A DNA stretch of 64,000 nucleotides from Iamia majanohamensis (GTDB taxonomy: Bacteria; Actinomycetota; Acidimicrobiia; Acidimicrobiales; Iamiaceae). Where the stretch lies: positions 1,116,001 to 1,180,000 of the forward strand of contig NZ_CP116942.1 in assembly GCF_028532485.1 (NCBI RefSeq), read 5' to 3'. The position numbers were made by a program, and so were the translations under genes. Every line of letters begins with the position of its first letter. Within the stretch, counting starts at the first letter, position 1. Below the pieces are notes generated by a model, which saw only the letters and a list, made by a program, of their open reading frames with translations, had not been told where the DNA came from and searched no databases. This document shows, piece after piece, positions 15,489 to 23,671 of the stretch.

Positions 15489-16559
15489 GTGGGCGACGAG
15501 GCACAGGTCGGACAGGAGGTGGGCGGCGACGAGCCCATGACGCCCCTCGCCGCCGCGGTCGGCTGGACCCGCCGCCAGCTCGTGTCGCCCCCGGACGACG
15601 ACGCCCGCGGCGCGGTCGACGAGCTCATCCCCGACGGCGAGGAGCTGTGGCCCTACGTGGGCAAGTTCGTGGTGCTCACCGTCCTGTCCGCCGGCATCGC
15701 CGCCTTCGGCCTCCTGTCGGACTCCGGTGCGGTGGTGATCGGGGCCATGCTCGTGGCCCCCCTGATGACACCGATCACCGCCACCGCGGCGGCGACGGTG
15801 ACGGCCCACAACATCCGCCTGGTGCGGGCCCTGCTCATCATCCTGGTCGGCACCGCGCTGGCGGTGGCGGTGGGCTACGTCACCACCGTGGTCGCCGGGA
15901 CCCACGTGGTGTCGGCCGACGACCTGCCCCAGGAGGTCCTGTCCCGCACCTACCCGGGGCTGCTCGACCTCGGCATCGCCATCACCGCCGGAGCCGCCGC
16001 GGGCTACATCGCCCCCCGCCGGTCGGTGACCTCGGCCCTCCCCGGCGTCGGCATCGCCGTCGCCCTCGTGCCCCCGCTCGCCACCGTGGGGATCTGCGCG
16101 GCGGTCGGCCTGCCCGCCGACGCCCGCAACGCCATGCTCCTGTTCCTCACGAACCTGGCCGCCATCGTCTTCGCGGCCTCCGTGATGCTGCTGCTCGCCG
16201 GCTTCCGGCCCGACGACCACCCCCGCCGGGGCCTGGGCCGGCGTCTGGCGGTCACCGTGCTGGCGGTGGTGGCGGTGGCCGTCCCCCTCACCCTCCACAC
16301 CCGCGAGACGCTCCGCGACGCCGCCCTCGAGCGGGCCGTCACCCAGTCGGTCGTGGCGTGGGACGAGCAGGCCGAGGTGCGCCAGCTCGAGTCCGACGTC
16401 GACGACGACCTCGCGGTGGTGGAGCTGCTGATCTCGAGCCCCGGCGAGCCGCGGCCGGCGTGGCGGCTGGCCCAGGAGATCCGCTCGCGCGTCGGCGGCC
16501 CGGTCGACCTGCGCCTCCTCTACCAGCGCGACCAGCAGTTCGTGGTCAGCGCCCGGTGA
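15489..16559 (+). CDS. DUF389 (TIGR00341-type) integral membrane protein
   Basis: 356 residues from GTG 15489; an alternative ATG at 15537 would remove 16 residues. The DUF389 core is clear: LSAGIAAFGLLSDSGAVVIGAMLVAPLMTPITATAAATV, then further hydrophobic helices to about residue 250 (GVGIAVALVPPLATVGICAAVGL), and a soluble C-terminal domain. Six or more transmembrane helices. Function unknown. Its stop overlaps the next start by four bases. Confidence 0.8.
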   Translation: MGDEAQVGQEVGGDEPMTPLAAAVGWTRRQLVSPPDDDARGAVDELIPDGEELWPYVGKFVVLTVLSAGIAAFGLLSDSGAVVIGAMLVAPLMTPITATAAATVTAHNIRLVRALLIILVGTALAVAVGYVTTVVAGTHVVSADDLPQEVLSRTYPGLLDLGIAITAGAAAGYIAPRRSVTSALPGVGIAVALVPPLATVGICAAVGLPADARNAMLLFLTNLAAIVFAASVMLLLAGFRPDDHPRRGLGRRLAVTVLAVVAVAVPLTLHTRETLRDAALERAVTQSVVAWDEQAEVRQLESDVDDDLAVVELLISSPGEPRPAWRLAQEIRSRVGGPVDLRLLYQRDQQFVVSAR

Positions 16560-17905
16560 GCCGCCGCCTGCCGGCCCTGCTCCTCTGCTGCCTCCTCCTG
16601 GCCGGGTCGGTGGCCTGCGGCGACGGGGCGTCGGACGGGGCCGAGGGCCCCACGCTGGAGGTGTTCGGTCCCTACCGCGACGTGGAGGCCGACCGCTTCG
16701 TGGCCTCGCTGGACCCGTTCACCGAGGCCACCGGGATCGAGGTCCGCTACACGGGCGTGACCGACTTCGTCTCCGACCTCCAGGAGCGGGTCGGCGAGGG
16801 CAACGACCCGCCCGACGTGGCCATCGTCCCCCAGCCGGGGCTGGTGCGCGAGCTGGCGGCCGACGACGCCCTGGTCCCGCTGGACGGCGCCACCCGCGAG
16901 GCGTTGGCGGCCACCTACGCCGAGGAGGTGGCCCGGCTCGGCGTGGTCGCCGACGAGCAGTACGGCGTCCCCTTCCGGGCCTCGATCAAGAGCCTCGTCT
17001 GGTTCCGGCCGTCGGTGCTCGCCGACCGGGGGTGGGAGGTGCCCACGACCCTCGACGGGCTGGAGGACCTGGTCGCCGAGGTCGAGGACGACGCCGACCT
17101 CGACCCGTGGTGCTTCACCATGGAGGCCGGCACCGCGACCGGGTGGGCCGCCACCGACTGGGTCGAGGACCTCGTCGTGCGCCAGGCCGGCCCCGCCGCC
17201 TACGAGGCCTGGGCCGACGGCGACCTCACCTTCGCCTCGCCCGAGGTGGCCGGGGCCTTCGCCACCTTCGACGCGCTGGTGCTGGCGCGGGGTCGCCTGG
17301 CCGGCGGGCGGGGGACCGCGGTGCAGGTGCCGGTGGCCGACGGCGACGAGGGGCTGTTCGCCGACCCGCCCCGCTGCGCGCTCTACAAGCAGGCCAGCTA
17401 CGCCCTCAGCTGGATGCCCGACGGCACCCGGGTCGGTCCCGAGGGCGACGTCGACTGGTTCGCCCTGCCCGGGGCCGACGCCGACGAGGTCCCGCCGCTG
17501 GTGGTCGGGGGCGACCAGGCCGTACAGATGCGGGAGGGCCCGGAGGCCGCCCGGCTCATGGCCTTCCTCGCCGGCCCCGACGCCGGCCGGCCCTGGGCCG
17601 AGGCGGGCGGCTTCCTCAGCCCCAAGGCCACCTTCGCCCCCGACGCCTACCGCGCTGACGTCGACCGCGAGCTGGCGGGCCTGCTGGCCGACAGCCCCGT
17701 CCTCGCCTTCGACGCCTCGGACCGCATGGCGCCGAGCGTGGGCTCGGGCCTGCTCTGGGACGACATCACCGGCTGGGTCGCCGGGGTCCTGCCCCTCGAC
17801 GAGCTGGCCGCCCAGGTGGACGCGGCCCGCGCCGCCGCCGCGGCCGAGCGGGAGGGGACGGCGGTCCCGGCGCCGTCGTCGACCACCACGACCGCCCCGG
17901 GGTAG
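16556..17905 (+). CDS. Extracellular solute-binding lipoprotein (ABC sugar type), orphan
   Basis: 449 residues, GTG start overlapping the DUF389 stop. A lipoprotein signal (ALLLCCLLLAGSVAC) puts the lipid Cys near residue 21. The mature part is a periplasmic-binding protein: LEVFGPYRDVEADRFVASLDPFTEATGIEVRYTG, then PDVAIVPQPGLVREL and YGVPFRASIKSLVWFRPSVL. It resembles MalE-like group 1 binding proteins. No permease or ATPase gene adjoins it, so it either serves transport genes elsewhere or has another role. The C-terminus is Thr/Pro-rich. Confidence 0.85.
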   Translation: MSRRLPALLLCCLLLAGSVACGDGASDGAEGPTLEVFGPYRDVEADRFVASLDPFTEATGIEVRYTGVTDFVSDLQERVGEGNDPPDVAIVPQPGLVRELAADDALVPLDGATREALAATYAEEVARLGVVADEQYGVPFRASIKSLVWFRPSVLADRGWEVPTTLDGLEDLVAEVEDDADLDPWCFTMEAGTATGWAATDWVEDLVVRQAGPAAYEAWADGDLTFASPEVAGAFATFDALVLARGRLAGGRGTAVQVPVADGDEGLFADPPRCALYKQASYALSWMPDGTRVGPEGDVDWFALPGADADEVPPLVVGGDQAVQMREGPEAARLMAFLAGPDAGRPWAEAGGFLSPKATFAPDAYRADVDRELAGLLADSPVLAFDASDRMAPSVGSGLLWDDITGWVAGVLPLDELAAQVDAARAAAAAEREGTAVPAPSSTTTTAPG

Positions 17906-18016
17906 GTCTCGACCGCCCCGGGGCGGGACTCGACGGCTCCGGTGCGGCGCGGGCCGATCGGTGCGGACGGCCCGACGGCGGCCCACACTGGGCTCCCTCC
18001 CACCCCTGGAGCCCCC

Positions 18017-18955
18017 ATGGCCTGGACCGCCGCCGACATCCCCGACCAGACCGGCCGCACCGCGGTCGTCACCGGCGCCAACGGCGGCCTGGGCCTGGAG
18101 ACGGCGCAGGCCCTCGCCGGCGCCGGGGCCCACGTGGTCATGGCCGTGCGCGACGCGGCCAAGGCCGACGCGGCCGAGGCCCGGATCCGCGCCCGCCACC
18201 CGGGGGCGTCGCTGGCGCGGGTGGCGCTCGACCTCGGCGACCTCGGCTCGGTCCGGGCCGCGGCGGACGCCGTGCTCGCCGACCACGACCGCATCGACCT
18301 GCTGGTGAACAACGCCGGGCTCATGGCCATGCCCCAGCAGCAGACCGCCGACGGCTTCGAGCTCCAGCTCGGGGTCGACCACCTGGGCCACTGGGCCCTC
18401 ACCGCCCACCTGCTGCCCGCGCTGCTGCGGGCCGAGGGGTCGCGGGTCGTCACCGTGACCAGCACGGCCCGCTTCATGGGCCGGCCTCTCGACCCGGCCG
18501 ACCCCCACCTCGAGCGCCGCTACGGCGCCTGGCGCTCCTACGCCCGGGCCAAGATGGCCAACTTCCACTTCGGCCTCGGCCTGCACCGCGAGCTGGGGCG
18601 CGCCGGTGCCGGCACCGCCAGCCTGATCGCCCACCCGGGCCTCTCGGACACCGACCTCCAGGCGACCACGGTGACGGCCGGCGGCGGCGGGTGGATGGGG
18701 GCGGCCTCGCACCGCGTCGCCGCCCTCACCGGGATGTCGCCCGAGGCGGGCGCCCGGCCCCAGCTCCGGGCCGCGACCGACCCCGGGGCCCGCAGCGGCG
18801 AGCTCTACGTCCCCCTGTTCGCGAGCAACGGCCCGGCCGTCCGCCGCCCGGTGCTGCGGCGGTTCGACCTCGACCGGCGCATCGACGAGCTGTGGGCCGT
18901 CTCGGCGCGGGAGACGGGCGTGGCCCTCGACGCGACCGCCGCCCTCGGCCGCTGA
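18017..18955 (+). CDS. Short-chain dehydrogenase/reductase
   Basis: 312 residues. Cofactor motif VVTGANGGLGLE near residue 17, NNAGLMAM with the conserved Asn, VTVTSTARF with the catalytic Ser and SYARAKMAN with the Tyr-x3-Lys pair near residue 176. The long C-terminus and the MAVRDAAKADAAEARI segment place it with the retinol-dehydrogenase-like SDRs that actinobacteria hold in many copies. NADP preference is likely (Arg after the second strand). Substrate unknown. Confidence 0.9.
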   Translation: MAWTAADIPDQTGRTAVVTGANGGLGLETAQALAGAGAHVVMAVRDAAKADAAEARIRARHPGASLARVALDLGDLGSVRAAADAVLADHDRIDLLVNNAGLMAMPQQQTADGFELQLGVDHLGHWALTAHLLPALLRAEGSRVVTVTSTARFMGRPLDPADPHLERRYGAWRSYARAKMANFHFGLGLHRELGRAGAGTASLIAHPGLSDTDLQATTVTAGGGGWMGAASHRVAALTGMSPEAGARPQLRAATDPGARSGELYVPLFASNGPAVRRPVLRRFDLDRRIDELWAVSARETGVALDATAALGR

Positions 18956-18977
18956 TCGGCGCCGGGGCGGCGCCGGG

Positions 18978-19496
18978 TCAGGAGCGGTCGAGCAGGCGGT
19001 AGGTGGCCGCGGTGGCCAGCCCGAACACCAGGTGGGCGCTCAGGTCCCTCGCCAGGGTCTCCCGGTCGTAGGTCCAGATCGGCTCGTAGATGCCGGCCGC
19101 GCCGAGCAGGACGTAGGCGCTGCCCCACGCCGTGGGCCCGAGGAGCAGGCCGAGGGCGGGGGAGGGGCGCCCGCCGCGCCCGGCGGCGAGGCCGTAGAGG
19201 GCGCCCCACTGGGCGCCGGTGGCCCAGTGGACGACGTTGGTCGTGGTCGCGGCGGCCGCGTCGGGCAGCTCGACGCCGACGGCGCCGGCCACCCGTCGGC
19301 CCACCTGGCCGGGCGCGCTGGCCTCGTCGAAGCCGGCCGTGGAGGTGGCCAGGTCCCAGTCGACGAAGCCGTCCTCGCCGCCGCCCCGCCGGTAGCGGCC
19401 CCACCACACGAGGTCCATGGCCAGGGTGCCGACGGCGCCGGCCACCACCCCGCGGACGACGCGACCGGCGAGGCCGGGACCGGGGGCGGACGACAT
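18978..19496 (-). CDS. Hypothetical membrane protein
   Basis: 172 residues, ATG with GGGAGG nine bases upstream. Hydrophobic, with probable membrane helices at about residues 11-30 (VVRGVVAGAVGTLAMDLVWWG), 88-105, 115-135 (LGLLLGPTAWGSAYVLLGAAG) and 152-167. The pattern resembles DUF1440/YagU-like proteins, but I am not certain. It lies between the SDR gene (convergent) and the flavoprotein gene (divergent). Confidence 0.7.
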   Translation of the reverse strand: MSSAPGPGLAGRVVRGVVAGAVGTLAMDLVWWGRYRRGGGEDGFVDWDLATSTAGFDEASAPGQVGRRVAGAVGVELPDAAAATTTNVVHWATGAQWGALYGLAAGRGGRPSPALGLLLGPTAWGSAYVLLGAAGIYEPIWTYDRETLARDLSAHLVFGLATAATYRLLDRS

Positions 19497-19553
19497 CGGC
19501 ACCAGCCTCCCAGACGCCGGGCGCCCGGTCGAGGCCTCCCTCCGCCGGCTCGG

Positions 19554-19559
19554 TAGGGT
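19554..19559 (+). promoter_or_regulatory. -10 hexamer TAGGGT ahead of a leaderless mini-ORF
   Basis: Seven bases before GTG 19567, and thus placed for a leaderless transcript that opens with the 9-codon mini-ORF rather than with the flavoprotein gene itself. Confidence 0.45.
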
Positions 19560-19566
19560 CGGCCGG

Positions 19567-19596
19567 GTGCCGGGCGTCGCAGGGAGGGGGCGATGA
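19567..19596 (+). CDS. 9-residue mini-ORF (MPGVAGRGR) coupled to the flavoprotein gene
   Basis: GTG start at leaderless distance from a -10 hexamer; its TGA overlaps the ATG of the next gene (ATGA) and its codons contain that gene's AGGGAGGGGG ribosome-binding site. Translating it would expose or feed ribosomes to the next start. It may simply be a chance reading of a short leader. Confidence 0.35.
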   Translation: MPGVAGRGR

Positions 19597-20975
19597 GCCC
19601 GACGGGCCCGGACGTGGTCGTCGTGGGCGGTGGCGCGGCCGGGCTCACCGCGGCCCGCGAGGTGCACCGGCGCGGGGCCCGGGCCCTGCTGGTCGAGGCC
19701 CACGCGCTCGGAGGCGACTGCACCTTCACCGGGTGCATCCCCTCCAAGGCGCTCCTCGGCGCGGCGGCCGACGGGGCGTCCTGGGACGAGGCCCTCCGGC
19801 GGGTGCACCGCACCGTCGCCGCCGTGGCCGCCACCGAGGACGCCGCCGCCCTCGGCCGCGAGGGGGTCGAGGTGCGCCACGGCCGGGCCCGGCTCACCGG
19901 TCCGGGGCGGCTCGAGGTCGACGGCTCCGCGGTCGAGGCGGGGGCGATCATCGTGGCCACCGGGGCGACGCCCCTGCTCCCGTCGATCCCCGGGCTCGAC
20001 CGGGTCGACCCCCTGACGAGCGACACCGTGTTCGACCTCGACGCCCGGCCCCGCTCCCTCGCGGTGCTGGGCGGTGGGCCCGTGGGCTGCGAGCTGGCCC
20101 AGGCCTGCGCCCGCCTCGGGGTGGCCGTGACGCTGGTCGAGGCCGAGGGCCGGCTGCTGCCGGCCGAGGAGCCCGACGCCTCGGCGGTCGTGGCCGCCGC
20201 CCTCGCCGCCGACGGCGTCGACGTGCGCACGGGGTCGACCGTCACCTCCGCTGCACCCGGCCGGTCGGGAGGCGTGGCCCTCGAGCTCGACGACGGCACG
20301 GCGGTGGGCGCCGAGCGCCTGCTCGTCGCCGTCGGGCGGCGACCCTCGGGCGCCGGGCTGGGCCTGGAGGAGCTGGGTGCGGAGGTCGATGCCCGCGGGG
20401 CCGTCGTCGTCGACGACACCATGGCCACGTCGGTGCCGGGCATCTGGGCCGCGGGCGACGTGACCGGCCGCCTCGCCCTCACCCACGCCGCCGCCCGCAT
20501 GGCCATGGTCGCCGCCGGCAACGCCACCGGCGGGGCCCGGACCCGCCTGCGCCCGGCCCGCTTCGACGCCGGCCAGGTGCCGTGGGCCACCTTCACCGAC
20601 CCCGAGGTGGGCCGGGTCGGCCTCACCGAGGCCCAGGCCGCGGGCCGGGGCGCCAAGGTGTGCGAGCTGCCCTTCACCGAGCTCGACCGGGCCGTCACCG
20701 CGGGGCGCACCGAGGGCTTCGTGAAGCTGGTCGCCGGCCCCCGGCGGGGGCTGGGCTGGGCCGGCGGCGGCCGGCTCCTCGGTGCCACCGTGGTGGGTCC
20801 CACCGGCGGCGACCTCGTCCACGAGGCCGCCCTCGCCCTCCGCACGGGGATGTTCACCGGGCGCCTGGCCCAGACGGTGCACGCCTACCCGTCCTGGTCG
20901 ATGGCCCTCCAGCTGGCGGCGGCCCAGCTGTTCGCCGAGGTGGGCGGGCGCCGGGCCCGCCCGGCGCGGTCGTGA
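19593..20975 (+). CDS. Mercuric reductase/dihydrolipoamide dehydrogenase-like flavoprotein disulfide reductase
   Basis: 460 residues. FAD motif VVVGGGAAGLTAA near residue 9, redox-active GGDCTFTGCIPSKALL with C43 and C48, NAD(P) motif AVLGGGPVGCELAQA near residue 155, GIWAAGDVTG near residue 285 and a dimerisation domain ending in HAYPSWSMALQ. The C-terminal H-x-Y-P-S-W replaces the usual H-x-H-P-T-x-x-E, and there is no MerA Cys pair at the end, so the acceptor is uncertain. Followed by a thioredoxin-fold lipoprotein gene. Confidence 0.88.
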   Translation: MSPTGPDVVVVGGGAAGLTAAREVHRRGARALLVEAHALGGDCTFTGCIPSKALLGAAADGASWDEALRRVHRTVAAVAATEDAAALGREGVEVRHGRARLTGPGRLEVDGSAVEAGAIIVATGATPLLPSIPGLDRVDPLTSDTVFDLDARPRSLAVLGGGPVGCELAQACARLGVAVTLVEAEGRLLPAEEPDASAVVAAALAADGVDVRTGSTVTSAAPGRSGGVALELDDGTAVGAERLLVAVGRRPSGAGLGLEELGAEVDARGAVVVDDTMATSVPGIWAAGDVTGRLALTHAAARMAMVAAGNATGGARTRLRPARFDAGQVPWATFTDPEVGRVGLTEAQAAGRGAKVCELPFTELDRAVTAGRTEGFVKLVAGPRRGLGWAGGGRLLGATVVGPTGGDLVHEAALALRTGMFTGRLAQTVHAYPSWSMALQLAAAQLFAEVGGRRARPARS

Positions 20976-21028
20976 GGCCGCCGCCCTCCCGCGTGCCGCG
21001 GCCGCCCCGGAGGTGGGAGGCTGGGGCC

Positions 21029-21523
21029 GTGGCCCGCACCCGCTCCCGGATCCTGGCCGGGGCCCTCGTGGTCGCCCTGGTGGCCGTGCTCGCCGGGTGC
21101 GGCGGCGGCGACGACGCCGACACGGCACCGCCGTTCACGGCCGACGTGCTCGGTGGGGGCCAGCTCGACTCCGCCTCCTTCTCGGGCGAGCCCACGGTGC
21201 TCTGGTTCTGGGCCCCGTGGTGCACCGTGTGCCGGGGCGAGGCCCCCGACGTGGTCGCCGCCGCCGAGCAGCTCGAGGGCGAGGTCGACCTGGTCGGCGT
21301 GGCCGGACGGGGGGAGGTGCCGGCGATGGAGGACTTCGTCGAGGAGACGGGCACCGGGGGCTTCGCCCACGTGGTCGACGCCGACGGCACGATCTGGTCG
21401 GACTACGGCGTCCTGTCCCAGCCGTCGTTCGCGTTCATCGCCCCCGACGGCACCGTCGAGACGGTGACCGCGACCTACGACGAGCAGGAGCTGGTCGACC
21501 GCATGGAGGCGCTGGCCGCCTGA
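21029..21523 (+). CDS. TlpA/ResA-like thioredoxin-fold lipoprotein
   Basis: 164 residues from a GTG with GGGAGG at good spacing; an in-frame GTG at 20972 overlapping the previous stop is less likely. Signal with lipobox LAGC (C24), then a thioredoxin fold whose active site is WAPWCTVCRGEAP (C65, C68), and the cis-Pro loop SQPSFAFI. It would act outside the membrane as a thiol-disulfide reductase or oxidase. Its position behind a disulfide-reductase flavoprotein suggests a redox pair, although the two would sit on opposite sides of the membrane. Confidence 0.87.
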   Translation: MARTRSRILAGALVVALVAVLAGCGGGDDADTAPPFTADVLGGGQLDSASFSGEPTVLWFWAPWCTVCRGEAPDVVAAAEQLEGEVDLVGVAGRGEVPAMEDFVEETGTGGFAHVVDADGTIWSDYGVLSQPSFAFIAPDGTVETVTATYDEQELVDRMEALAA

Positions 21524-21532
21524 CCCCTCGCG

Positions 21533-21552
21533 CCGTCGCCGAGGACCGACGG
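21533..21552 (+). terminator. Weak hairpin after the TlpA-like gene
   Basis: Six-base stem CCGTCG/CGACGG with an eight-base loop, just before the next promoter-like sequence. Weak support. Confidence 0.28.
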
Positions 21553-21564
21553 GGTCGCACCTCC

Positions 21565-21570
21565 TACCCT
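21565..21570 (+). promoter_or_regulatory. -10 hexamer TACCCT before a leader peptide
   Basis: Only good TAnnnT hexamer in the gap. It implies a leader of about 50 bases containing GGACC/GGTCC complementary segments before the 14-codon ORF. Confidence 0.35.
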
Positions 21571-21625
21571 GGACCGAACGCCGATCGGCAGCCGCTGGTC
21601 CGCCGTCTGCCGCCAGGAGTGCCCC

Positions 21626-21670
21626 ATGCCCCACCGTCGCGCCACCACGACCACGACGATCGGCCGCTGA
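21626..21670 (+). CDS. 14-residue leader peptide MPHRRATTTTTIGR
   Basis: ATG with a textbook AGGAG six bases upstream. It encodes five Thr in a row plus Ile, and stops one base before the GTG of the next gene, which itself has no ribosome-binding site. The next gene therefore probably depends on reinitiation after this peptide. The Thr run recalls the Thr/Ile codons of the thr operon leader, but the following gene is not an amino-acid biosynthesis gene. Confidence 0.5.
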   Translation: MPHRRATTTTTIGR

Positions 21671-21671
21671 C

Positions 21672-21938
21672 GTGGCCGGCAAGAGCAGGCCGTCGGCCGA
21701 GAAGCGGCGCATCGACAAGGAGCGCCAGGAGAAGCAGGCGGCCAAGCGGGAGCGGCGCCACAACCGGGAGTCCGGCGGCGACGCGGAGCAGGGCGACGGC
21801 CCCAGCCAGGAGGAGCTCATGGAGCGCTTCCGGGTGCTGAGCGAGGCCCACGCGGCCGGCAAGGTCAGCGACGAGGACTTCGAGCCCGCCCGCCACGAGC
21901 TCATGGTCGCCCTCGGCGTCGAGGACCCCGTCGACTGA
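21672..21938 (+). CDS. Small SHOCT-like protein with basic N-terminus
   Basis: 88 residues. The first 35 are strongly charged and helical (RRIDKERQEKQAAKRERRHNRES); the last 40 form a SHOCT-like pair of helices (MERFRVLSEAHAAGKVSDEDFEPARHELMVALG). Cytoplasmic. The GTG lies one base after the leader-peptide stop, so translational coupling is likely. It abuts the convergent MDMPI gene. Function unknown. Confidence 0.65.
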   Translation: MAGKSRPSAEKRRIDKERQEKQAAKRERRHNRESGGDAEQGDGPSQEELMERFRVLSEAHAAGKVSDEDFEPARHELMVALGVEDPVD

Positions 21939-21942
21939 CCGC

Positions 21943-22638
21943 TCAGGCGTCCGGCCCGGGCTCCACCAGGGGCAGGGGCGAGGGCCCGAACACGAAGAGG
22001 CGGTCGAGCGCCGGCCCCGGCGGGGGCTCCCAGTCCATCGCGGCCACCTGGTCGCGGCTGCGGCGGCCGAGGCGCAGCCGCACCACCTCGAACGGGGTGG
22101 TGCGCAGGACGGGCGCGTCGGCCGACCCGCCCGTCGCGTCCGAGCACACCTCACGGCCGTCGGGGAACCGCACCCGCAGGGGCACCGGGGCGCCCTCCAC
22201 CAGGCGGTCGGCCACCACCCGGACGGTGTCGACGTCGCGGGCACCGGGGCGGTCCAGGGCCGTCCGCACGTCGTGCTCGTGGGTCAGGGCGTCGATCATC
22301 CCCGGCCACATCTGGGCGCGCCGCAGGGCGTCCTCCATCAGGGGCGAGCCCTGGCGCCAGGTGTCGGCCAGCACGGCCAGGGACTCGTCGCGGTGCCGGG
22401 CCACCTGCTCGGCGGTCTGGGCCTCCGACGGCGGACCCTGGATGCGGCCCGCGGCGCCGTCCTCGATGTTGCCCACCAGGTGGGCCAGCACGTCGCGCAC
22501 CGTCCACCCCGGGCAGGCCGGGACGGCCACGTCGGCGGCCGCCTCGCCCGCCTCCTCGAGCAGGGCGCAGAGCCGCTCGCGCACCCGGGCGTAGTGGTCA
22601 CCGAGGTCCACGTCCCCGACGACGGCGTCCGACGGCAC
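21943..22638 (-). CDS. Maleylpyruvate isomerase-type (MDMPI/DinB) mycothiol-dependent enzyme
   Basis: 231 residues. N-terminal four-helix metal-binding domain with CPGWTVRDVLAHLVGNIED near residue 42 and LTHEHDVRTAL near residue 118 supplying the His ligands, then the C-terminal MDMPI domain. Such enzymes in actinobacteria isomerise or conjugate substrates with mycothiol; the substrate is unknown. Leaderless-type GTG start. Divergent from the DapA-like/OYE operon, with the two -10 hexamers about 75 bases apart. Confidence 0.85.
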   Translation of the reverse strand: MPSDAVVGDVDLGDHYARVRERLCALLEEAGEAAADVAVPACPGWTVRDVLAHLVGNIEDGAAGRIQGPPSEAQTAEQVARHRDESLAVLADTWRQGSPLMEDALRRAQMWPGMIDALTHEHDVRTALDRPGARDVDTVRVVADRLVEGAPVPLRVRFPDGREVCSDATGGSADAPVLRTTPFEVVRLRLGRRSRDQVAAMDWEPPPGPALDRLFVFGPSPLPLVEPGPDA

Positions 22639-22644
22639 CGGCGC

Positions 22645-22650
22645 AGGCTA
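22645..22650 (-). promoter_or_regulatory. -10 hexamer TAGCCT, leaderless start
   Basis: Minus strand, six bases before the GTG of the MDMPI gene. Confidence 0.5.
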
Positions 22651-22725
22651 CCCACCCCGGGTCGGCGACGGGAGGGGAGGGGCGGCGGACCGCCGCTCGC
22701 TGCCGACCACCTGCGGGGCATGACC

Positions 22726-22731
22726 TAGGTT
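22726..22731 (+). promoter_or_regulatory. -10 hexamer TAGGTT, leaderless start
   Basis: Seven bases before the GTG of the DapA-like gene, no Shine-Dalgarno sequence. Confidence 0.5.
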
Positions 22732-22738
22732 CGCGACG

Positions 22739-23671
22739 GTGCACGCACGCATCCAGCCCGGGCGCACGATCACCGGCATGTCGGCCGTCCTCGTCCCCTT
22801 CACGGCCGACGGGGCGATCGACTGGCCCGCGGTGGAGGCCCACATCGCCCGCACCGCAGCGGCCGGCCTCACCCCGGCGGTGAACATGGACACCGGCTAC
22901 GTCCAGCTCCTGGCCCCGGCCGACGCCGAGCGGGTGCTGGACCTGGCCGCCGAGGTCACCGGCGGCGACTTCGTGGCCGGCGCCTACGTGGCCGACGGCC
23001 CCGGCGACGCCCTCGCCCTCGACGCCTACGAGCGGGCGTGCACGGCGATCGCAGCGCGTGGCGGCACGCCCGTCGTCTTCCCGTCCCACGGCCTCAACGC
23101 CCTCGACGACGACGGCTGGGTCGCAGCCCTGGCCGACCTCGGCGGCCGGGTCGACCGCTTCGTCGGCTTCGAGCTGGGCCCCATGTTCGTGCCCTACGGC
23201 CGCATCCCCTCGCTGGAGGCGTACCGAGGCCTGGTCGGCATCCCCCAGTGCATCGGGGCCAAGCACTCGTCGCTCAGCCGCCAGCTGGAGTGGGACCGCC
23301 TCGCCGTCTGCGACGAGCTGCGGCCCGGGTTCCACGTCTTCACCGGCAACGACCTGGCCATCGACATGGTGGTGTACGGCTCGGACTACCTGCTCGGGCT
23401 GTCGACCTTCGCCCCCGAGGCCTTCGCGGCCCGGGACCGGCTGTGGGCGGCCGAGGACCCCGCCTTCCACGAGCTCAACGACCTCCTCCAGTACCTGGGC
23501 ATGTTCACCTTCCGGGCGCCGGTGCCCGGCTACCGCCACGACGCGGCCATGGCCTTCGTCCTGCGGGGATGGGCCGCCAGCGACACCACCCCGCCCGGGG
23601 CGCCCCGGCGCCCCGAGGCCGACCGGGCCGTGCTGGCCGACATCCTCGAGCGGCTGGAGGCGTGGACGTGA
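22739..23671 (+). CDS. Dihydrodipicolinate synthase (DapA)-family aldolase/lyase
   Basis: 310 residues. It has the TIM-barrel pattern ITGMSAVLVPFTADGAIDWPAVEAHIARTAAAGLTPAVNMDTGY and a candidate Schiff-base Lys at K175 in CIGAKHSSLSRQ, where classical members have G-x-K-D/x-S. The usual active-site Tyr region is not obvious (PVVFPSHGLN). Related proteins cleave or make keto acids; substrate unknown. Its stop overlaps the OYE start by four bases, so the two work in one pathway. Confidence 0.78.
   Translation: MHARIQPGRTITGMSAVLVPFTADGAIDWPAVEAHIARTAAAGLTPAVNMDTGYVQLLAPADAERVLDLAAEVTGGDFVAGAYVADGPGDALALDAYERACTAIAARGGTPVVFPSHGLNALDDDGWVAALADLGGRVDRFVGFELGPMFVPYGRIPSLEAYRGLVGIPQCIGAKHSSLSRQLEWDRLAVCDELRPGFHVFTGNDLAIDMVVYGSDYLLGLSTFAPEAFAARDRLWAAEDPAFHELNDLLQYLGMFTFRAPVPGYRHDAAMAFVLRGWAASDTTPPGAPRRPEADRAVLADILERLEAWT

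Noticed and set aside
21626-21670. Classical threonine attenuator
   Set aside because: The leader has Thr and Ile codons, but no terminator/antiterminator pair is evident and the next gene is not a biosynthesis gene; kept only as a leader peptide.
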